Source of the DNA: Paracoccaceae bacterium
GTDB taxonomy: Bacteria > Pseudomonadota > Alphaproteobacteria > Rhodobacterales > Rhodobacteraceae
NCBI GenBank assembly: GCA_014872815.1
Contig: WKFK01000008.1
Location: forward strand, 178,534 to 242,533
Reading direction: 5' to 3'
Length of the DNA: 64,000 nt
In this document: in pieces, positions 40,322 through 50,198 of the stretch
Layout: each line of letters begins with the position of its first letter
How positions within the stretch are numbered: the stretch's first letter is position 1
Made by a program: the position numbers and the translations under genes
Notes under the pieces: generated by a model
Seen by the model: only the letters and a program-made list of their open reading frames with translations
The model's database searches: none
What the model was told of the DNA's origin: nothing

Positions 40322-41311
40322 ATGAAAACAATGATGAAAGCTCTGACTGTTGCGGCGCTGGGCGTGTCCGCCAGCATTGCACAGGCTGCGGATGAGGTGA
40401 CGCTTCAACTGAAGTGGGTCACGCAGGCGCAGTTTGCGGGCTACTATGTGGCGCTGGAAAACGGGTTTTACACGGAAGAAGACCTGGACGTGACCATCAA
40501 GCCGGGTGGCCCGGATATTGCGCCGACGCAGGTCTTGGCCGGTGGCGGTGCAGATGTGACGGTTGAGTGGATGCCAGCGGCGCTTGCGGCCCGCGAAAAA
40601 GGCCTGCCGATGGTCAATATTGCGCAGCCGTTCAAGTCCTCCGGCATGATGCTGACCTGCCGTAAGGACGCCGGTGTGACCTCCACCGACGACTTTGCTG
40701 GCAAAACGCTGGGCGTTTGGTTCTTCGGCAACGAATTCCCCTTCCTGAGCTGGATGTCGCAGTTGAAGCTGGGTACCGACGGTGGCGATGCGGGTGTTGA
40801 AGTGCTCAAGCAGGGCTTCAACGTAGATCCGATCCTGAACGGTCAGGCGGCCTGTGTGTCGACCATGACCTACAACGAGTACTGGCAGGTGATTGACGCT
40901 GGCTTGACGCCAGATGATCTCACAACCTTCAAGTACGAAGATCAGGGTGTGGCGACGCTGGAAGACGGTCTCTACGTGCTGGAAGAAAAGCTGGCGGACC
41001 CTGCCTTTGAAGACAAAATGGTGCGCTTTGTGCGCGCGTCCATGAAAGGCTGGAAGTGGGCTGAAGAGAACCCAGAAGAAGCGGCGATGATTGTGCTGGA
41101 GTATGACGAAACCGGTGCACAGACCGAAGAGCATCAGGTGCGCATGATGGGCGAGATTGCCAAGCTCACCGCAGGTTCCAATGGCGCTTTGCTGGAAGCC
41201 GACTATCAGCGTACCGTGGACAGCCTGATGTCTGGTGGATCTGATCCAGTGATCACCAAGATGCCAGAGGGCGCCTGGACACACGCGATCACCGACAAAG
41301 CGCTGAACTAA
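40322..41311 (+). CDS. ABC transporter substrate-binding protein, NMT1/THI5-like
   Basis: Signal peptide; VTLQLKWVTQAQFAGYYVALENGFYTEEDLDVTI. Confidence 0.92.
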   Translation: MKTMMKALTVAALGVSASIAQAADEVTLQLKWVTQAQFAGYYVALENGFYTEEDLDVTIKPGGPDIAPTQVLAGGGADVTVEWMPAALAAREKGLPMVNIAQPFKSSGMMLTCRKDAGVTSTDDFAGKTLGVWFFGNEFPFLSWMSQLKLGTDGGDAGVEVLKQGFNVDPILNGQAACVSTMTYNEYWQVIDAGLTPDDLTTFKYEDQGVATLEDGLYVLEEKLADPAFEDKMVRFVRASMKGWKWAEENPEEAAMIVLEYDETGAQTEEHQVRMMGEIAKLTAGSNGALLEADYQRTVDSLMSGGSDPVITKMPEGAWTHAITDKALN

Positions 41312-41328
41312 GTTCGGTTTTGAGTGGC

Positions 41329-41359
41329 TAAAAAGGCCGGGTTTTGCCCGGCCTTTTTT
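41329..41359 (+). terminator. Terminator after ABC operon
   Basis: AAAAAGGCCGGG-ttttg-CCCGGCCTTTTTT. Confidence 0.9.
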
Positions 41360-41431
41360 CTGTGGCATAGGGTTTCAATTTCACGGTCCTTCACATATAT
41401 AGATTGCGGAATGTGAAGGCGGAGAAGTCTC

Positions 41432-41863
41432 ATGAGCGGCAAAAAACTGACCTGTTTTGACTGTGGCCAAGTGAACCGCGTACCCTATGACAAGCTGGGC
41501 GAGGGGCCGAAGTGCGGCACCTGCGGCGCAGGCTTGATGACTGGTAAGGTGGCAGAGGCTGATCTGGCGACGTTTGAAAAAGCTGTGCGCACGGATGATG
41601 TGCCGCTTGTGGTGGATTTCTGGGCGCCGTGGTGTGGTCCGTGTCGGCAGATGGCACCGCAGTTTCAGGCGGCAGCGCAAGAATTTAAGGGGGCGGTGCG
41701 GCTGGTGAAGCTCAATACGGAGGCTCATCCAAATGCCGGTCGCAAATACCGTATTGCCGGAATCCCGACCATGGCGGCTTACACCAACGGCAAAGAGCGG
41801 GCGCGGCAGTCCGGCGCGATGCCAAAGTCGGCGATTGTGAACTGGGTCAAGGCGTCCGTCTAA
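41432..41863 (+). CDS. trxC: Thioredoxin 2 (TrxC type, N-terminal Zn ribbon)
   Basis: CxxC...CGTC ribbon and WAPWCGPCRQMAP active site. Confidence 0.92.
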   Translation: MSGKKLTCFDCGQVNRVPYDKLGEGPKCGTCGAGLMTGKVAEADLATFEKAVRTDDVPLVVDFWAPWCGPCRQMAPQFQAAAQEFKGAVRLVKLNTEAHPNAGRKYRIAGIPTMAAYTNGKERARQSGAMPKSAIVNWVKASV

Positions 41864-43004
41864 GCCCGTTCAGTAGGTAGCGCGGGAGTTGGGCAAGCAC
41901 GTTGCGGGCTAGTTCCGGATACTCCACCTCACCGGCGAGCAGACGCATGTACATCGTGCGTACCGTGCCTGAGCGACGGAAAGATCCGATCAGGGATTTG
42001 TGCCAGCGTGGCGCAAAAATGATGCGGCGCAAGATGCGGGCGATGCGCAGGTTGCGGTGTATCTCTTTGAGATGGGTTTTATACAGATCCAGAGCGGTGT
42101 GGGGCGCGGCAGCTTTGATGGCTTCGCAGGCAGCCTGTGCCGCGAGCTGGCCGCTCTTCATCGCAAAGGCAATGCCTTCTCCGGTGATCGGATCAACAAG
42201 CCCGGCGGCATCTCCTGCGAGCAAGATATGGGCGCGGCCCGGGGTTGGGCGGAAATCGCCAAAGGGGAGGTGATGGCCTTTGATTTTGGCAACCTCAGAC
42301 GGCAGCCCGAGCGCGCGCATGTAGCGCTGCATCTGTTGCTTCATATCCGGATTGGGGTCCCGCAATCCCCCCACGCCAATGGTGGTGGAGCTGTGTTTGG
42401 GAAAGGACCAGCCATAGCCCCATTTGGCGGCGGCGAAATCAATGCGCAGCGGCTGTTTGTCCGGGTCTTGGATTGATACCGGCGCTTCGATTTCTAGGCC
42501 AAACCCGATGGTTTTGGTGTCAAAAGACTTGCCAAAGAGGTGCTTGGCGACCAGGGAATTCACCCCGTCGGCACCGATGATCACTGCGGCCGTTAAGGTC
42601 GTCCCGTCGCGTAATTTTACCGCTGTATCAGTGAGTTCTGCGATCGCCTGTCCTGTAAAGTCCTCCACCCCGGCATCAAGCGCGTGGGTGTACATGGCGG
42701 CGTCCAGATCCAGCCGCATTGTCAAATGCAGGGGCGGGATGTCCTTGAGCACTGCCAGCTCGCGCCCGTCATGCCAGAACGCCATTTCGTCGCGGGTTAC
42801 GGCGTGGCTCAAGTCGACGTCTTGGCCAAAAATTTCGTGGTAGTAGGTCCGGCTGCGCTCGGTGAAAAGGCCACCGCAGAGTTTTGAACGCGGGAAGGTG
42901 GCTTTGTCGATCAGCGCCACGGAGCAGCCCTGCTTCGCCGCCCAGGTCGCGGCCGCGCTGCCGGCGGGGCCGGCGCCAATTACAATGATGTCAAACTGGG
43001 TCAT
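41847..43004 (-). CDS. Geranylgeranyl reductase family FAD-dependent oxidoreductase
   Basis: MTQFDIIVIGAGPAGSAAATWAAKQG; LLAGDAAGLVDPITGEGIAFAM. Confidence 0.9.
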   Translation of the reverse strand: MTQFDIIVIGAGPAGSAAATWAAKQGCSVALIDKATFPRSKLCGGLFTERSRTYYHEIFGQDVDLSHAVTRDEMAFWHDGRELAVLKDIPPLHLTMRLDLDAAMYTHALDAGVEDFTGQAIAELTDTAVKLRDGTTLTAAVIIGADGVNSLVAKHLFGKSFDTKTIGFGLEIEAPVSIQDPDKQPLRIDFAAAKWGYGWSFPKHSSTTIGVGGLRDPNPDMKQQMQRYMRALGLPSEVAKIKGHHLPFGDFRPTPGRAHILLAGDAAGLVDPITGEGIAFAMKSGQLAAQAACEAIKAAAPHTALDLYKTHLKEIHRNLRIARILRRIIFAPRWHKSLIGSFRRSGTVRTMYMRLLAGEVEYPELARNVLAQLPRYLLNGLRRTP

Positions 43005-43091
43005 CTGCGCGTCCTTCTGGGGCGGGTTTCTACCAGCTTTTCGCGGCGGCGCCAGAGCGTTAGGGTGAGGAAAGCCAAGAAAGGACGCGCC

Positions 43092-43499
43092 ATGAGTGAC
43101 GAGAAACAACCAGACGGAGAAGCAACCCTGCGGGTGCTGGCGATGCCGTCAGATGTGAACATCAATGGCGACATTTTTGGCGGCTGGGTGTTGAGCCAGA
43201 TGGATATTGCCAGCGGCATCGTCGCCGCCCAACGCGCCAAGGGGCGGGTGACCACGGTGGCGGTGGATGCGATGCAGTTTATTCGGCCGGTGCAGGTGGG
43301 TGACGTGCTCTGTGTCTGGGCCTGGGTAGAGCGCGTGGGGCGCAGTTCGATGGGGGTCAAGATTGAGGCCTGGGCGGTGCGGCACCGGCGGGGTGTTTCC
43401 GAGAAAGTGACCGAGGCGGTGTTCACCTATGTGGCAATTGATGAGGATGGCAAGCCGCGGCCGGTGCCAGCGGAAGACGCGGCCTGGCCGCCGCGCTGA
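43092..43499 (+). CDS. Acyl-CoA thioesterase (YciA-like hot-dog)
   Basis: MPSDVNINGDIFGGWVLSQMDIASG. Confidence 0.9.
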   Translation: MSDEKQPDGEATLRVLAMPSDVNINGDIFGGWVLSQMDIASGIVAAQRAKGRVTTVAVDAMQFIRPVQVGDVLCVWAWVERVGRSSMGVKIEAWAVRHRRGVSEKVTEAVFTYVAIDEDGKPRPVPAEDAAWPPR

Positions 43500-43512
43500 A
43501 CCGAGCCGAATA

Positions 43513-43562
43513 TCACGTCGGTATTGCGTCGGTATCACGTCTGTATTGCGGAGGTGCGTTTT
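43513..43562 (+). repeat. Dispersed 50-bp intergenic repeat, copy B
   Basis: TCACGTCGGTATTGCGTCGGTATCACGTCTGTATTGCGGAGGTGCGTTTT; 46/50 identical to copy A. Confidence 0.85.
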
Positions 43563-43644
43563 AAGCATCGCGCAACGGCGGCGGGCGGTGGCGTTTGATG
43601 AGGCTAACCTTTGAAGGGCAGGCTGTGTCCTGAGGAGGCGCAGG

Positions 43645-44010
43645 ATGTCTAAGGAGCAGAAAGAGAGCGTGCCGCTGGTGCTTGAGGCACGCAAAGGCAG
43701 CAAGGCACAGCGCATGGCGCGCGAGGCGTTGGCGCGCAACCTGTTGGTGTTGACGTCCGAAACCTGGGTGACGGAAGCGCTCAAAGAAGCGGTGCCGGAG
43801 GCGTGGCACACGCTCGAGCAGGATCTGGATGTAGCGGAGCCGAAGGAGAAGGTGACGCTGTATCTCGAGCGTTCGGTGGCGAAGTTTTACCGCGCCATGG
43901 GGCAGGGCTATCAGGCGCGCATCAATCGCTTGCTGGCGACCTGGGCGCAGATGAAGATTGCGGAAGAGGTGCAACTGGACGCGCATTTGGCGGCACGGTT
44001 ACGGGATTAG
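43645..44010 (+). CDS. BrnA-antitoxin-like protein
   Basis: C-terminal KVTLYLERSVAKFYRAMGQGYQARINRLLATWA resembles the BrnA ribbon-helix-helix region. Confidence 0.65.
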   Translation: MSKEQKESVPLVLEARKGSKAQRMAREALARNLLVLTSETWVTEALKEAVPEAWHTLEQDLDVAEPKEKVTLYLERSVAKFYRAMGQGYQARINRLLATWAQMKIAEEVQLDAHLAARLRD

Positions 44011-44068
44011 GGGCGCTGCCCCGTCACAGCAGGCTGTGACTCCCCGGGATATTTAAAGAATGAGAAGG
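44008..44068. repeat. Intergenic multi-hairpin element with CCCCGGGATA core (second occurrence)
   Basis: GGGGCGCTGCCCC, GTCACAGCAGGCTGTGAC, then TCCCCGGGATATTTAAAGAATGAGAAG. Confidence 0.6.
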
Positions 44069-44070
44069 CG

Positions 44071-44286
44071 TTAGGCCTTGTAGAGGCCAAACGCGTCCTG
44101 TTCTGCAAAGCGGCCGCGCAGAGCGGTGAGCGTCAGGCTGATGAGGCCGGTGCAGAGCGGGAAGCCCAGAGAGAAGCTCAGGTAGGTGGAGAGCGCGGTC
44201 CAGGCCGTGGCGTCTTGGAACATCATCTGAATGCCGCCAAGCAGGATGCCTGCGATGCTGCCAGCAAAGATGAGGATGAGGGCCAT
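44071..44286 (-). CDS. Small hypothetical membrane protein
   Basis: 71 aa, two TM segments. Confidence 0.5.
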   Translation of the reverse strand: MALILIFAGSIAGILLGGIQMMFQDATAWTALSTYLSFSLGFPLCTGLISLTLTALRGRFAEQDAFGLYKA

Positions 44287-44418
44287 GTCTGCGTCTCCGG
44301 TTGATGTCGTTAACCATTACTAGGGTGAAATGGGGCGCAAATGTGGCACGGGTGGGGCTTTGCTGTGCGGAATGTGTAAACTTGGCTTTGGACAGGGTCT
44401 AGGGCGCACTAAGGCACG

Positions 44419-44448
44419 AAAAATGCCGCCCAAAGCAGGCGGCATTTT
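44419..44448. terminator. Terminator-like hairpin
   Basis: AAAAATGCCGCC-caaagca-GGCGGCATTTT. Confidence 0.75.
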
Positions 44449-44468
44449 GGTGTGCCGGGGGCGTCTGT

Positions 44469-44849
44469 TTAGGCGGCGGAGCCTGCTGGCGCTTCTTCGC
44501 CCGTCAGCGGATCGGGGCCATAGCGGTTTTCGCCCTGGGTGCCCGGTACAACCATCAAAGCGATGTAAAAGATAAGGCCAGCATAGGGGATGAGGCCAAG
44601 CAAGACGGCCCAGCCGGTCCAGCCAAAGTCACGGCAGCGCTGGCTCGCCACGGCCCATGAGGAGATCATGAGGGGCAGGACCAGGACAAAGAGGACAATC
44701 CCAAGCCCACCGGTGGCCGCGGAGAGGGCCACGATGATCGCGCTGACCACCAGCATCAGGATAAAGATAGTAAGGGTATAAATGATGTAGCTTTTGCGGT
44801 TCCGGCGGCCGGAAAAAGTGAAGATATCTTCAAAGGCGGGTTTGGACAT
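44469..44849 (-). CDS. DUF805 family membrane protein
   Basis: FTFSGRRNRKSYIIYTL...QRCRDFGWTGWAVLLGLIPYAG. Confidence 0.85.
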   Translation of the reverse strand: MSKPAFEDIFTFSGRRNRKSYIIYTLTIFILMLVVSAIIVALSAATGGLGIVLFVLVLPLMISSWAVASQRCRDFGWTGWAVLLGLIPYAGLIFYIALMVVPGTQGENRYGPDPLTGEEAPAGSAA

Positions 44850-44953
44850 AATCGCTCCTAAAATTGTGTGTTGCGACTATAAGGCGAGTTTTGTTCTGGT
44901 CAAAACATCCATGAGATGGCGAGGGTTTGACGCGATCTGGTGTTGAAAAGGAG

Positions 44954-45367
44954 TCACAGGGGCGTGTTTGGGCTGTTGGATTGGCGGTGGCGGTTGGTGA
45001 CGTAGTTTATGAGGGCAGTGAGCAAGGCGGTGAGGGTGGCCCCTGTGGCGATCCAGCCGAAGTACCAGAGCTTTCCGGCGAATTGATCCTCGGCATAGGA
45101 GGCGGCGAATTGGGTTTGGCCGTATTTGGCGGTGGCGAAGGCCAGCGCAGTTGCGATGGCTAAGGTGATGGTGAGTGGGATCGGGCGCAGTTTGAGGCCC
45201 GCGAGGGTGGCGAGGATCAGGCCGATGGGGGCGCCGATCAGGAGGGTCCTTTGGCTCCACCATGGGTGCGCGCCGAGGGGGCGGGCGATGTCCTGTGCGA
45301 TGATCACGGCCATGACGAGCGCGGCGATGAGGGCCGGGAGGATCAGGGCGGGGAGCAGGTGGCGCAT
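44954..45367 (-). CDS. Hypothetical membrane protein
   Basis: 137 aa with four hydrophobic segments. Confidence 0.5.
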   Translation of the reverse strand: MRHLLPALILPALIAALVMAVIIAQDIARPLGAHPWWSQRTLLIGAPIGLILATLAGLKLRPIPLTITLAIATALAFATAKYGQTQFAASYAEDQFAGKLWYFGWIATGATLTALLTALINYVTNRHRQSNSPNTPL

Positions 45368-45520
45368 GGGGTGGTCCTCGTGAGTGGTGGTTTAGCGAGG
45401 ATGGGGGCGTGGGGTGGGGATTTGAAGAGGTGTTACAGAGGGATGGCGGGGGTGTGATGTTTGTTACTGGTGGGGGTGGCAGTTAGCGAATTGTTAACCA
45501 TGCTAGAACAGAGTGGAGGT

Positions 45521-46000
45521 ATGTCCCGATACATTCGTCCCAAGGTGCCCGGCGCGACGGTGTTTTTCACCGTCAATTTGGCTGAACGCGGTGGTGATTT
45601 GTTGGTGCGGCGCATTCATGCGCTTCGAGAGGCTGTATTCAAGACACATGCGGAGCGGCGATTTTACATTGATGCTTGGGTGGTGATGCCCGACCACATG
45701 CATGCGGTTTGGACGTTGCCGCCGGGCGACAGCGATTATTCTAGGCGATGGCAGGTGATCAAGGCGCGGTTTTCACGATCCGTCCCGAAGGGCGTTCAGC
45801 GGGGTAGCCATGTGGCACGACGGGAGCGTGCGGTGTGGCAGCGGCGGTTTTGGGAGCACCACATCCGGGATGCGGACAGCTATGCAGCGGCGATACGCTA
45901 TTGCCATTTGAACCCGGTGAAACATGGGTATGTTCAGCGCGCCGAGGCATGGCCGTATTCGTCGGTGCATCGCGACATTGCGGCTAGACGATGGCCGTAG
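45521..46000 (+). mobile_element. REP-associated tyrosine transposase (RayT / TnpA-REP family)
   Basis: HUH motif PDHMHAVWTLP; AIRYCHLNPVKHGYV with catalytic Tyr; start at MSRYIRPKVPGATVFFTVNL. Confidence 0.9.
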
Positions 46001-46072
46001 GGTGCGCATTTATTGCGCACCGTTGGGGCGCTTGTTTCAGGGGAAATGGTGCGCAGCGAATGCGCACCCTAC
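45997..46072. repeat. REP/BIME-like inverted pair of hairpins flanked by GTAG
   Basis: GTAG-GGTGCGCA-tttat-TGCGCACC (45997-46021) and GGTGCGCA-gcgaa-TGCGCACC-CTAC (46048-46072). Confidence 0.88.
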
Positions 46073-46083
46073 GAAGGGGTGGG

Positions 46084-46518
46084 TTAATTCAAAACAGCGC
46101 TTAGCCTTTGTTCGTCTAGGTATTTGGCAAACCCTAGAACTCGTTCATTAACCTTCGGATTGTTCATCAACTCAAGCGCTGCGACTTCTCCCAAAACAGA
46201 AAATGCTGCCTCGAGAGCGATGTCTCCATCGGTTGCCACTGCTTCTCGAGTTTGTACAAGGCATCGGTTTGTTAACAATTGTTCTACCAACGCTGCGACT
46301 TTTTTATCTGAAGGAACCTGAGTCTCTTGGTGCGGTGTAACAACGTAATTCACATCTGGATGTTGAGCGTATGCTAATACGATCCATTGCAATAGGTCGA
46401 TACGGTCTTGGCCGGTCGTTTGCTTGACTAAGCAATCAGACAGTTTGTCTGTAGCTGAACCTGCAAAAGAAACTGTTGCTGAGGTCAAAAGCAGAGCAAC
46501 GACGAGAAGGAAGCGCAT
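46084..46518 (-). CDS. Hypothetical exported protein
   Basis: Signal peptide MRFLLVVALLLTSATVSFAG; no family recognised. Confidence 0.6.
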   Translation of the reverse strand: MRFLLVVALLLTSATVSFAGSATDKLSDCLVKQTTGQDRIDLLQWIVLAYAQHPDVNYVVTPHQETQVPSDKKVAALVEQLLTNRCLVQTREAVATDGDIALEAAFSVLGEVAALELMNNPKVNERVLGFAKYLDEQRLSAVLN

Positions 46519-46682
46519 TGTAAATTCCAGTTTCATTGGGGGCGATGGAAATACGCTTACATGCGATTGGTCGGATTGCAATCTTGACAAGTGCTTCGTC
46601 GGCCTTGGTGGAAAGATTGCAGGGCAGGACGCGTAAACCCGTTTTGCGGGCTTTGGTTGCCAAAGTTAGAGTTGGTCAAAAG

Positions 46683-46711
46683 AAAACACCCACGCCGAGC
46701 GCGGGTGTTTT
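46683..46711. terminator. Terminator-like hairpin
   Basis: AAAACACCC...GGGTGTTTTTTG. Confidence 0.65.
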
Positions 46712-46819
46712 TTGTTTTGGTCACTCAGCGTTTGTGTGCCGTCTCACCGGGGCGCGTAGGGGTTATTGGCTGCGCCAAAACCCTGCCACGCGCTGTAAGT
46801 GTTTGACGGGGTCAAGCAC

Positions 46820-48475
46820 TTACCGTGTAAACTTCTTATGCTTCAGACGCTTGGGCTCCAAGGCATCAGGCCCAAGGCGACGTTTCTTGTCTTCTTCGTA
46901 GTCCTCAAAGTTGCCTTCGAACCATTCCACATGGGCGTCGCCTTCGAAGGCGAGGATGTGGGTACAGATGCGGTCGAGGAAGAAGCGGTCGTGGGAGATG
47001 ACCACGGCGCAGCCTGCGAAATCAACCAAGGCGTCTTCGAGCGCGCGGAGGGTTTCCACGTCCAGGTCGTTGGTGGGTTCGTCGAGCAGCAGGACGTTGC
47101 CGCCTTCTTTCAAGAGGCGCGCCATGTGCACGCGGTTGCGTTCCCCACCGGAGAGCAGGTTCAGCGGTTTCTGTTGATCGCCGCCTTTGAAGTTGAAGGA
47201 CGAGCAATAGGCGCGGGAGTTCACTTGGGCATCACCCAGTTCGATGATTTCCGCGCCGCCGGAGATGGCTTCCCAGACGGTGTCTTTGTCGTTCAGGTCA
47301 TCGCGGGACTGATCCACATAGGACAGCTTCACGGTGTCGCCGTATTCGACGGTGCCCTCATCAGGCTGTTCCTGACCGGTGAGCATTTTGAAAAGCGTGG
47401 ATTTACCGGCGCCGTTGGGGCCGATCACGCCGACAATGCCGCCCGGGGGCAGGGAGAACTCGAGGTTTTCGATCAGCTGCTTGTCGCCAAAGTGCTTGGA
47501 CAGGCCGTTGACCTCGATCACCTTGGAGCCCAGGCGCGGACCGTTAGGAATGACGATCTGCGCGCGGGTGATTTTCTCGCGCTCGGACTGGTTGGCCAGC
47601 TCGTTATAGGCGGCGATACGGGCTTTGGACTTGGCCTGACGGGCTTTTTGACCCTGACGCATCCATTCGAGTTCGCGCTCCAGCGTTTTCTGTTTGGATT
47701 TGTCCTCGCGGGCTTCCTGTTCCAGACGTTTGGCTTTCTGCTCCAGCCATGCGGAGTAGTTGCCCTCGTATGGGATGCCGCGGCCACGGTCGAGTTCGAG
47801 AATCCAGCCGGTGATGTCATCGAGGAAGTAGCGGTCGTGGGTGACGCAGAGGATGGTGCCTTTGTAGTCGATCAGGTGCTGTTGCAGCCAGGCGATGGTT
47901 TCCGCGTCGAGGTGGTTGGTGGGTTCGTCGAGCAGCAGCATGTCAGGCGCTTCGAGCAGCAGCTTGCAGAGCGCGACGCGGCGTTTCTCACCCCCGGAGA
48001 GATCGGCGATGTTGGCGTCATCCGGTGGGCAACGCAGGGCCTCCATGGAGATGTCGACCTGGCTGTCCAGATCCCAGAGGTTCTGGGCGTCGATGTCATC
48101 CTGCAGCTTGGCCATTTCCTCGGCGGTTTCGTCGCTGTAGTTCATTGCCAGTTCGTTGTAGCGGTCCAGAATGGCCTTTTTCTCGGCCACGCCCAGCATG
48201 ACGTTTTCACGCACAGTGAGGCTTTCATCGAGCTGAGGCTCCTGCGGCAGGTAGCCCACTTTGGCGCCTTCTGCGGCCCAGGCCTCGCCGGTGAAGTCCT
48301 TGTCCAGACCGGCCATGATTTTCATCAGGGTCGATTTACCGGCGCCGTTGACGCCGACGACGCCGATTTTCACGCCCGGAAGGAAGGACAGGTGGATGTT
48401 TTCAAAGCACTTTTTGCCGCCGGGGTAGGTCTTGGAGACACCCTGCATGTGGTAGACGTACTGATATGAGGCCAT
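46820..48475 (-). CDS. ettA: Energy-dependent translational throttle protein (ABC-F)
   Basis: Duplicated ABC domains without [39 protein letters not shown] / [11 protein letters not shown]. Confidence 0.95.
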   Translation of the reverse strand: MASYQYVYHMQGVSKTYPGGKKCFENIHLSFLPGVKIGVVGVNGAGKSTLMKIMAGLDKDFTGEAWAAEGAKVGYLPQEPQLDESLTVRENVMLGVAEKKAILDRYNELAMNYSDETAEEMAKLQDDIDAQNLWDLDSQVDISMEALRCPPDDANIADLSGGEKRRVALCKLLLEAPDMLLLDEPTNHLDAETIAWLQQHLIDYKGTILCVTHDRYFLDDITGWILELDRGRGIPYEGNYSAWLEQKAKRLEQEAREDKSKQKTLERELEWMRQGQKARQAKSKARIAAYNELANQSEREKITRAQIVIPNGPRLGSKVIEVNGLSKHFGDKQLIENLEFSLPPGGIVGVIGPNGAGKSTLFKMLTGQEQPDEGTVEYGDTVKLSYVDQSRDDLNDKDTVWEAISGGAEIIELGDAQVNSRAYCSSFNFKGGDQQKPLNLLSGGERNRVHMARLLKEGGNVLLLDEPTNDLDVETLRALEDALVDFAGCAVVISHDRFFLDRICTHILAFEGDAHVEWFEGNFEDYEEDKKRRLGPDALEPKRLKHKKFTR

Positions 48476-48630
48476 TGGGACGACTCCGTTCGCCAGAATT
48501 CACTTTGAGAGGTGTGATAGCGGAGGGCGAAGGCGGGGGCAATGGAGGTTGGTTGAAGTCGTTACATTGTAGAAAATCAACCTATGCGGTATTCTTTGAT
48601 TGCCTTCTAATTTCTGGTGGAATTCAAAAA

Positions 48631-49134
48631 ATGGCAACCTGTACCGAATGCGGTAAGCAAATCAATGAAATCAATAACTACAAAGGACGCTGTGGCAGGT
48701 GCCATGCTGCAGTGCTGGACAAGGGTCTCCCAAACCATCTAAAGCCAAAAAAGCAAGCGCCGGTTTCACCTCCCGGCCTTTCTCACCAATTGAACCGCAA
48801 AAGCAAAGTGCTGGTAACGACCGAAAGTCAAATTGACCTAAAGGTTGAGGATCGTCTTGGAATTGTTAGCGCGGAAGTGGTGGTTGGAATGAACATTTTC
48901 AAAGACTTCTTAACCGGCGTAAGGAACGTGGTTGGAGGTCGAACGGGCAATGTCCAGAACGCTTTGCGAGATATTCGTCGCCAGGCGATTGAAGAACTCA
49001 AAGACGAGGCCGCGGAACTGGGCGCTGATGCAGTTGTTGCTGTCGACTTAAGCTACAACGAAATAGGTGCGACAGGCAGTACCATGCTGATGTTAGTTGC
49101 CAGTGGCACCGCAGTTAAGCTGAGAGCCGAGTAG
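48631..49134 (+). CDS. Zinc-ribbon plus YbjQ-like domain protein
   Basis: N-terminal CTECGKQ...CGRCHA; C-terminal AIEELKDEAAELGADAVVAVDLSYNEIG, typical of YbjQ/UPF0145. Confidence 0.8.
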   Translation: MATCTECGKQINEINNYKGRCGRCHAAVLDKGLPNHLKPKKQAPVSPPGLSHQLNRKSKVLVTTESQIDLKVEDRLGIVSAEVVVGMNIFKDFLTGVRNVVGGRTGNVQNALRDIRRQAIEELKDEAAELGADAVVAVDLSYNEIGATGSTMLMLVASGTAVKLRAE

Positions 49135-49278
49135 CTAAAATTTTCGGTATTGCGCACGAACCGAGGGGCTAGGAAGCGAAGCGCCCGCCCCGTGGGGGCG
49201 GTTCGGGCGCTGCCAAAGCTTTGCTTTGGCTAGGGGAGTTACCTTGACAATCTGTTTGCCAAAAGCTCTGTAGCTGCC

Positions 49279-49884
49279 GTGCCTTACGGATTGCCATATG
49301 TTGCAAGGGGTCAAAGAATTGGCCTGCTGGGGGGATCGTTTGATCCACCTCACGAAGGACATGTGCATATCACCAAAGAGGCGCTGAAACGGTTTGGACT
49401 GGATCAGGTCTGGTGGCTGGTGAGCCCGGGCAATCCGCTCAAGGATCGCGGGCCGGCCAAGCTGGCGCGGCGCATGACGGCGGCGCGGGCGATCATGGAC
49501 CATCCGCGCGTGCACATCTGTGACTTTGAGAGCCATGTCGGCACACGCTACACGGCAGAGACTTTGGCTGTGTTGCAGGACAAATGCCCGCAAGCGCGGT
49601 TTGTCTGGCTAATGGGGGCGGATAATCTGGCGCAGTTTCACCGCTGGAAAGACTGGCAGGTGATCATGGCGCGGGTGCCCGTGGGCGTGTTGGCGCGCCC
49701 CGGTGATCGGATCGCGGCGCGCACGGCCAAAGCGGCGCAGGTGTTTCGCCACGCGCGACTCCACCCCAGACAGAATCGCCTCCTCGGTCAGACACCGGCG
49801 CCAGCCTGGGCATTTGTGAACATGCCCATGCGCTCTATCAGCTCGTCTCAGATTCGAGAAAATGGTTCTTGGTCAAAGGGTTAA
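49279..49884 (+). CDS. nadD: Nicotinate-nucleotide adenylyltransferase
   Basis: [26 protein letters not shown]. Confidence 0.93.
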   Translation: MPYGLPYVARGQRIGLLGGSFDPPHEGHVHITKEALKRFGLDQVWWLVSPGNPLKDRGPAKLARRMTAARAIMDHPRVHICDFESHVGTRYTAETLAVLQDKCPQARFVWLMGADNLAQFHRWKDWQVIMARVPVGVLARPGDRIAARTAKAAQVFRHARLHPRQNRLLGQTPAPAWAFVNMPMRSISSSQIRENGSWSKG

Positions 49885-49966
49885 AGTGTTTCACCCATGT
49901 CGGTGAAATTCGCTTTGCGCCATGTAAGTCTCTATTAACTCGGCAGGACTAGTTTGAGCTCGGAAC

Positions 49967-49989
49967 TAAAGGCGTCTGTGCGCCTTTTG
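49967..49989 (+). terminator. Terminator-like hairpin after nadD
   Basis: AAAGGCG-tctgtg-CGCCTTTT. Confidence 0.6.
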
Positions 49990-50198
49990 AGGCGGGCAGA
50001 TCCCCTGTTTCACCGCAAAGGTCACAGAAGCACACAGTAAACGATTTCTTTTCCGGCATGGGGTGTCGGGGAGGGCGTGAGGCTTCGCATGGGTCGCAAC
50101 AGACTTGCCAGAAGCGCGTATTTGAATGGAAACTGCGTCAGATTCTGGCGCCTAAGCAGGCTTTGCCGTGACATGCGGAGAGCTGGCCGGAGCGAATA

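Noticed and set aside
45395-45485. G-rich stretch that might form a G-quadruplex
   Set aside because: Only three closely spaced G-runs; the fourth is more than 20 nt away, so the usual G3N1-7 pattern is not met.
46799-48469. Plus-strand 556-aa ORF
   Set aside because: Antisense shadow of ettA.
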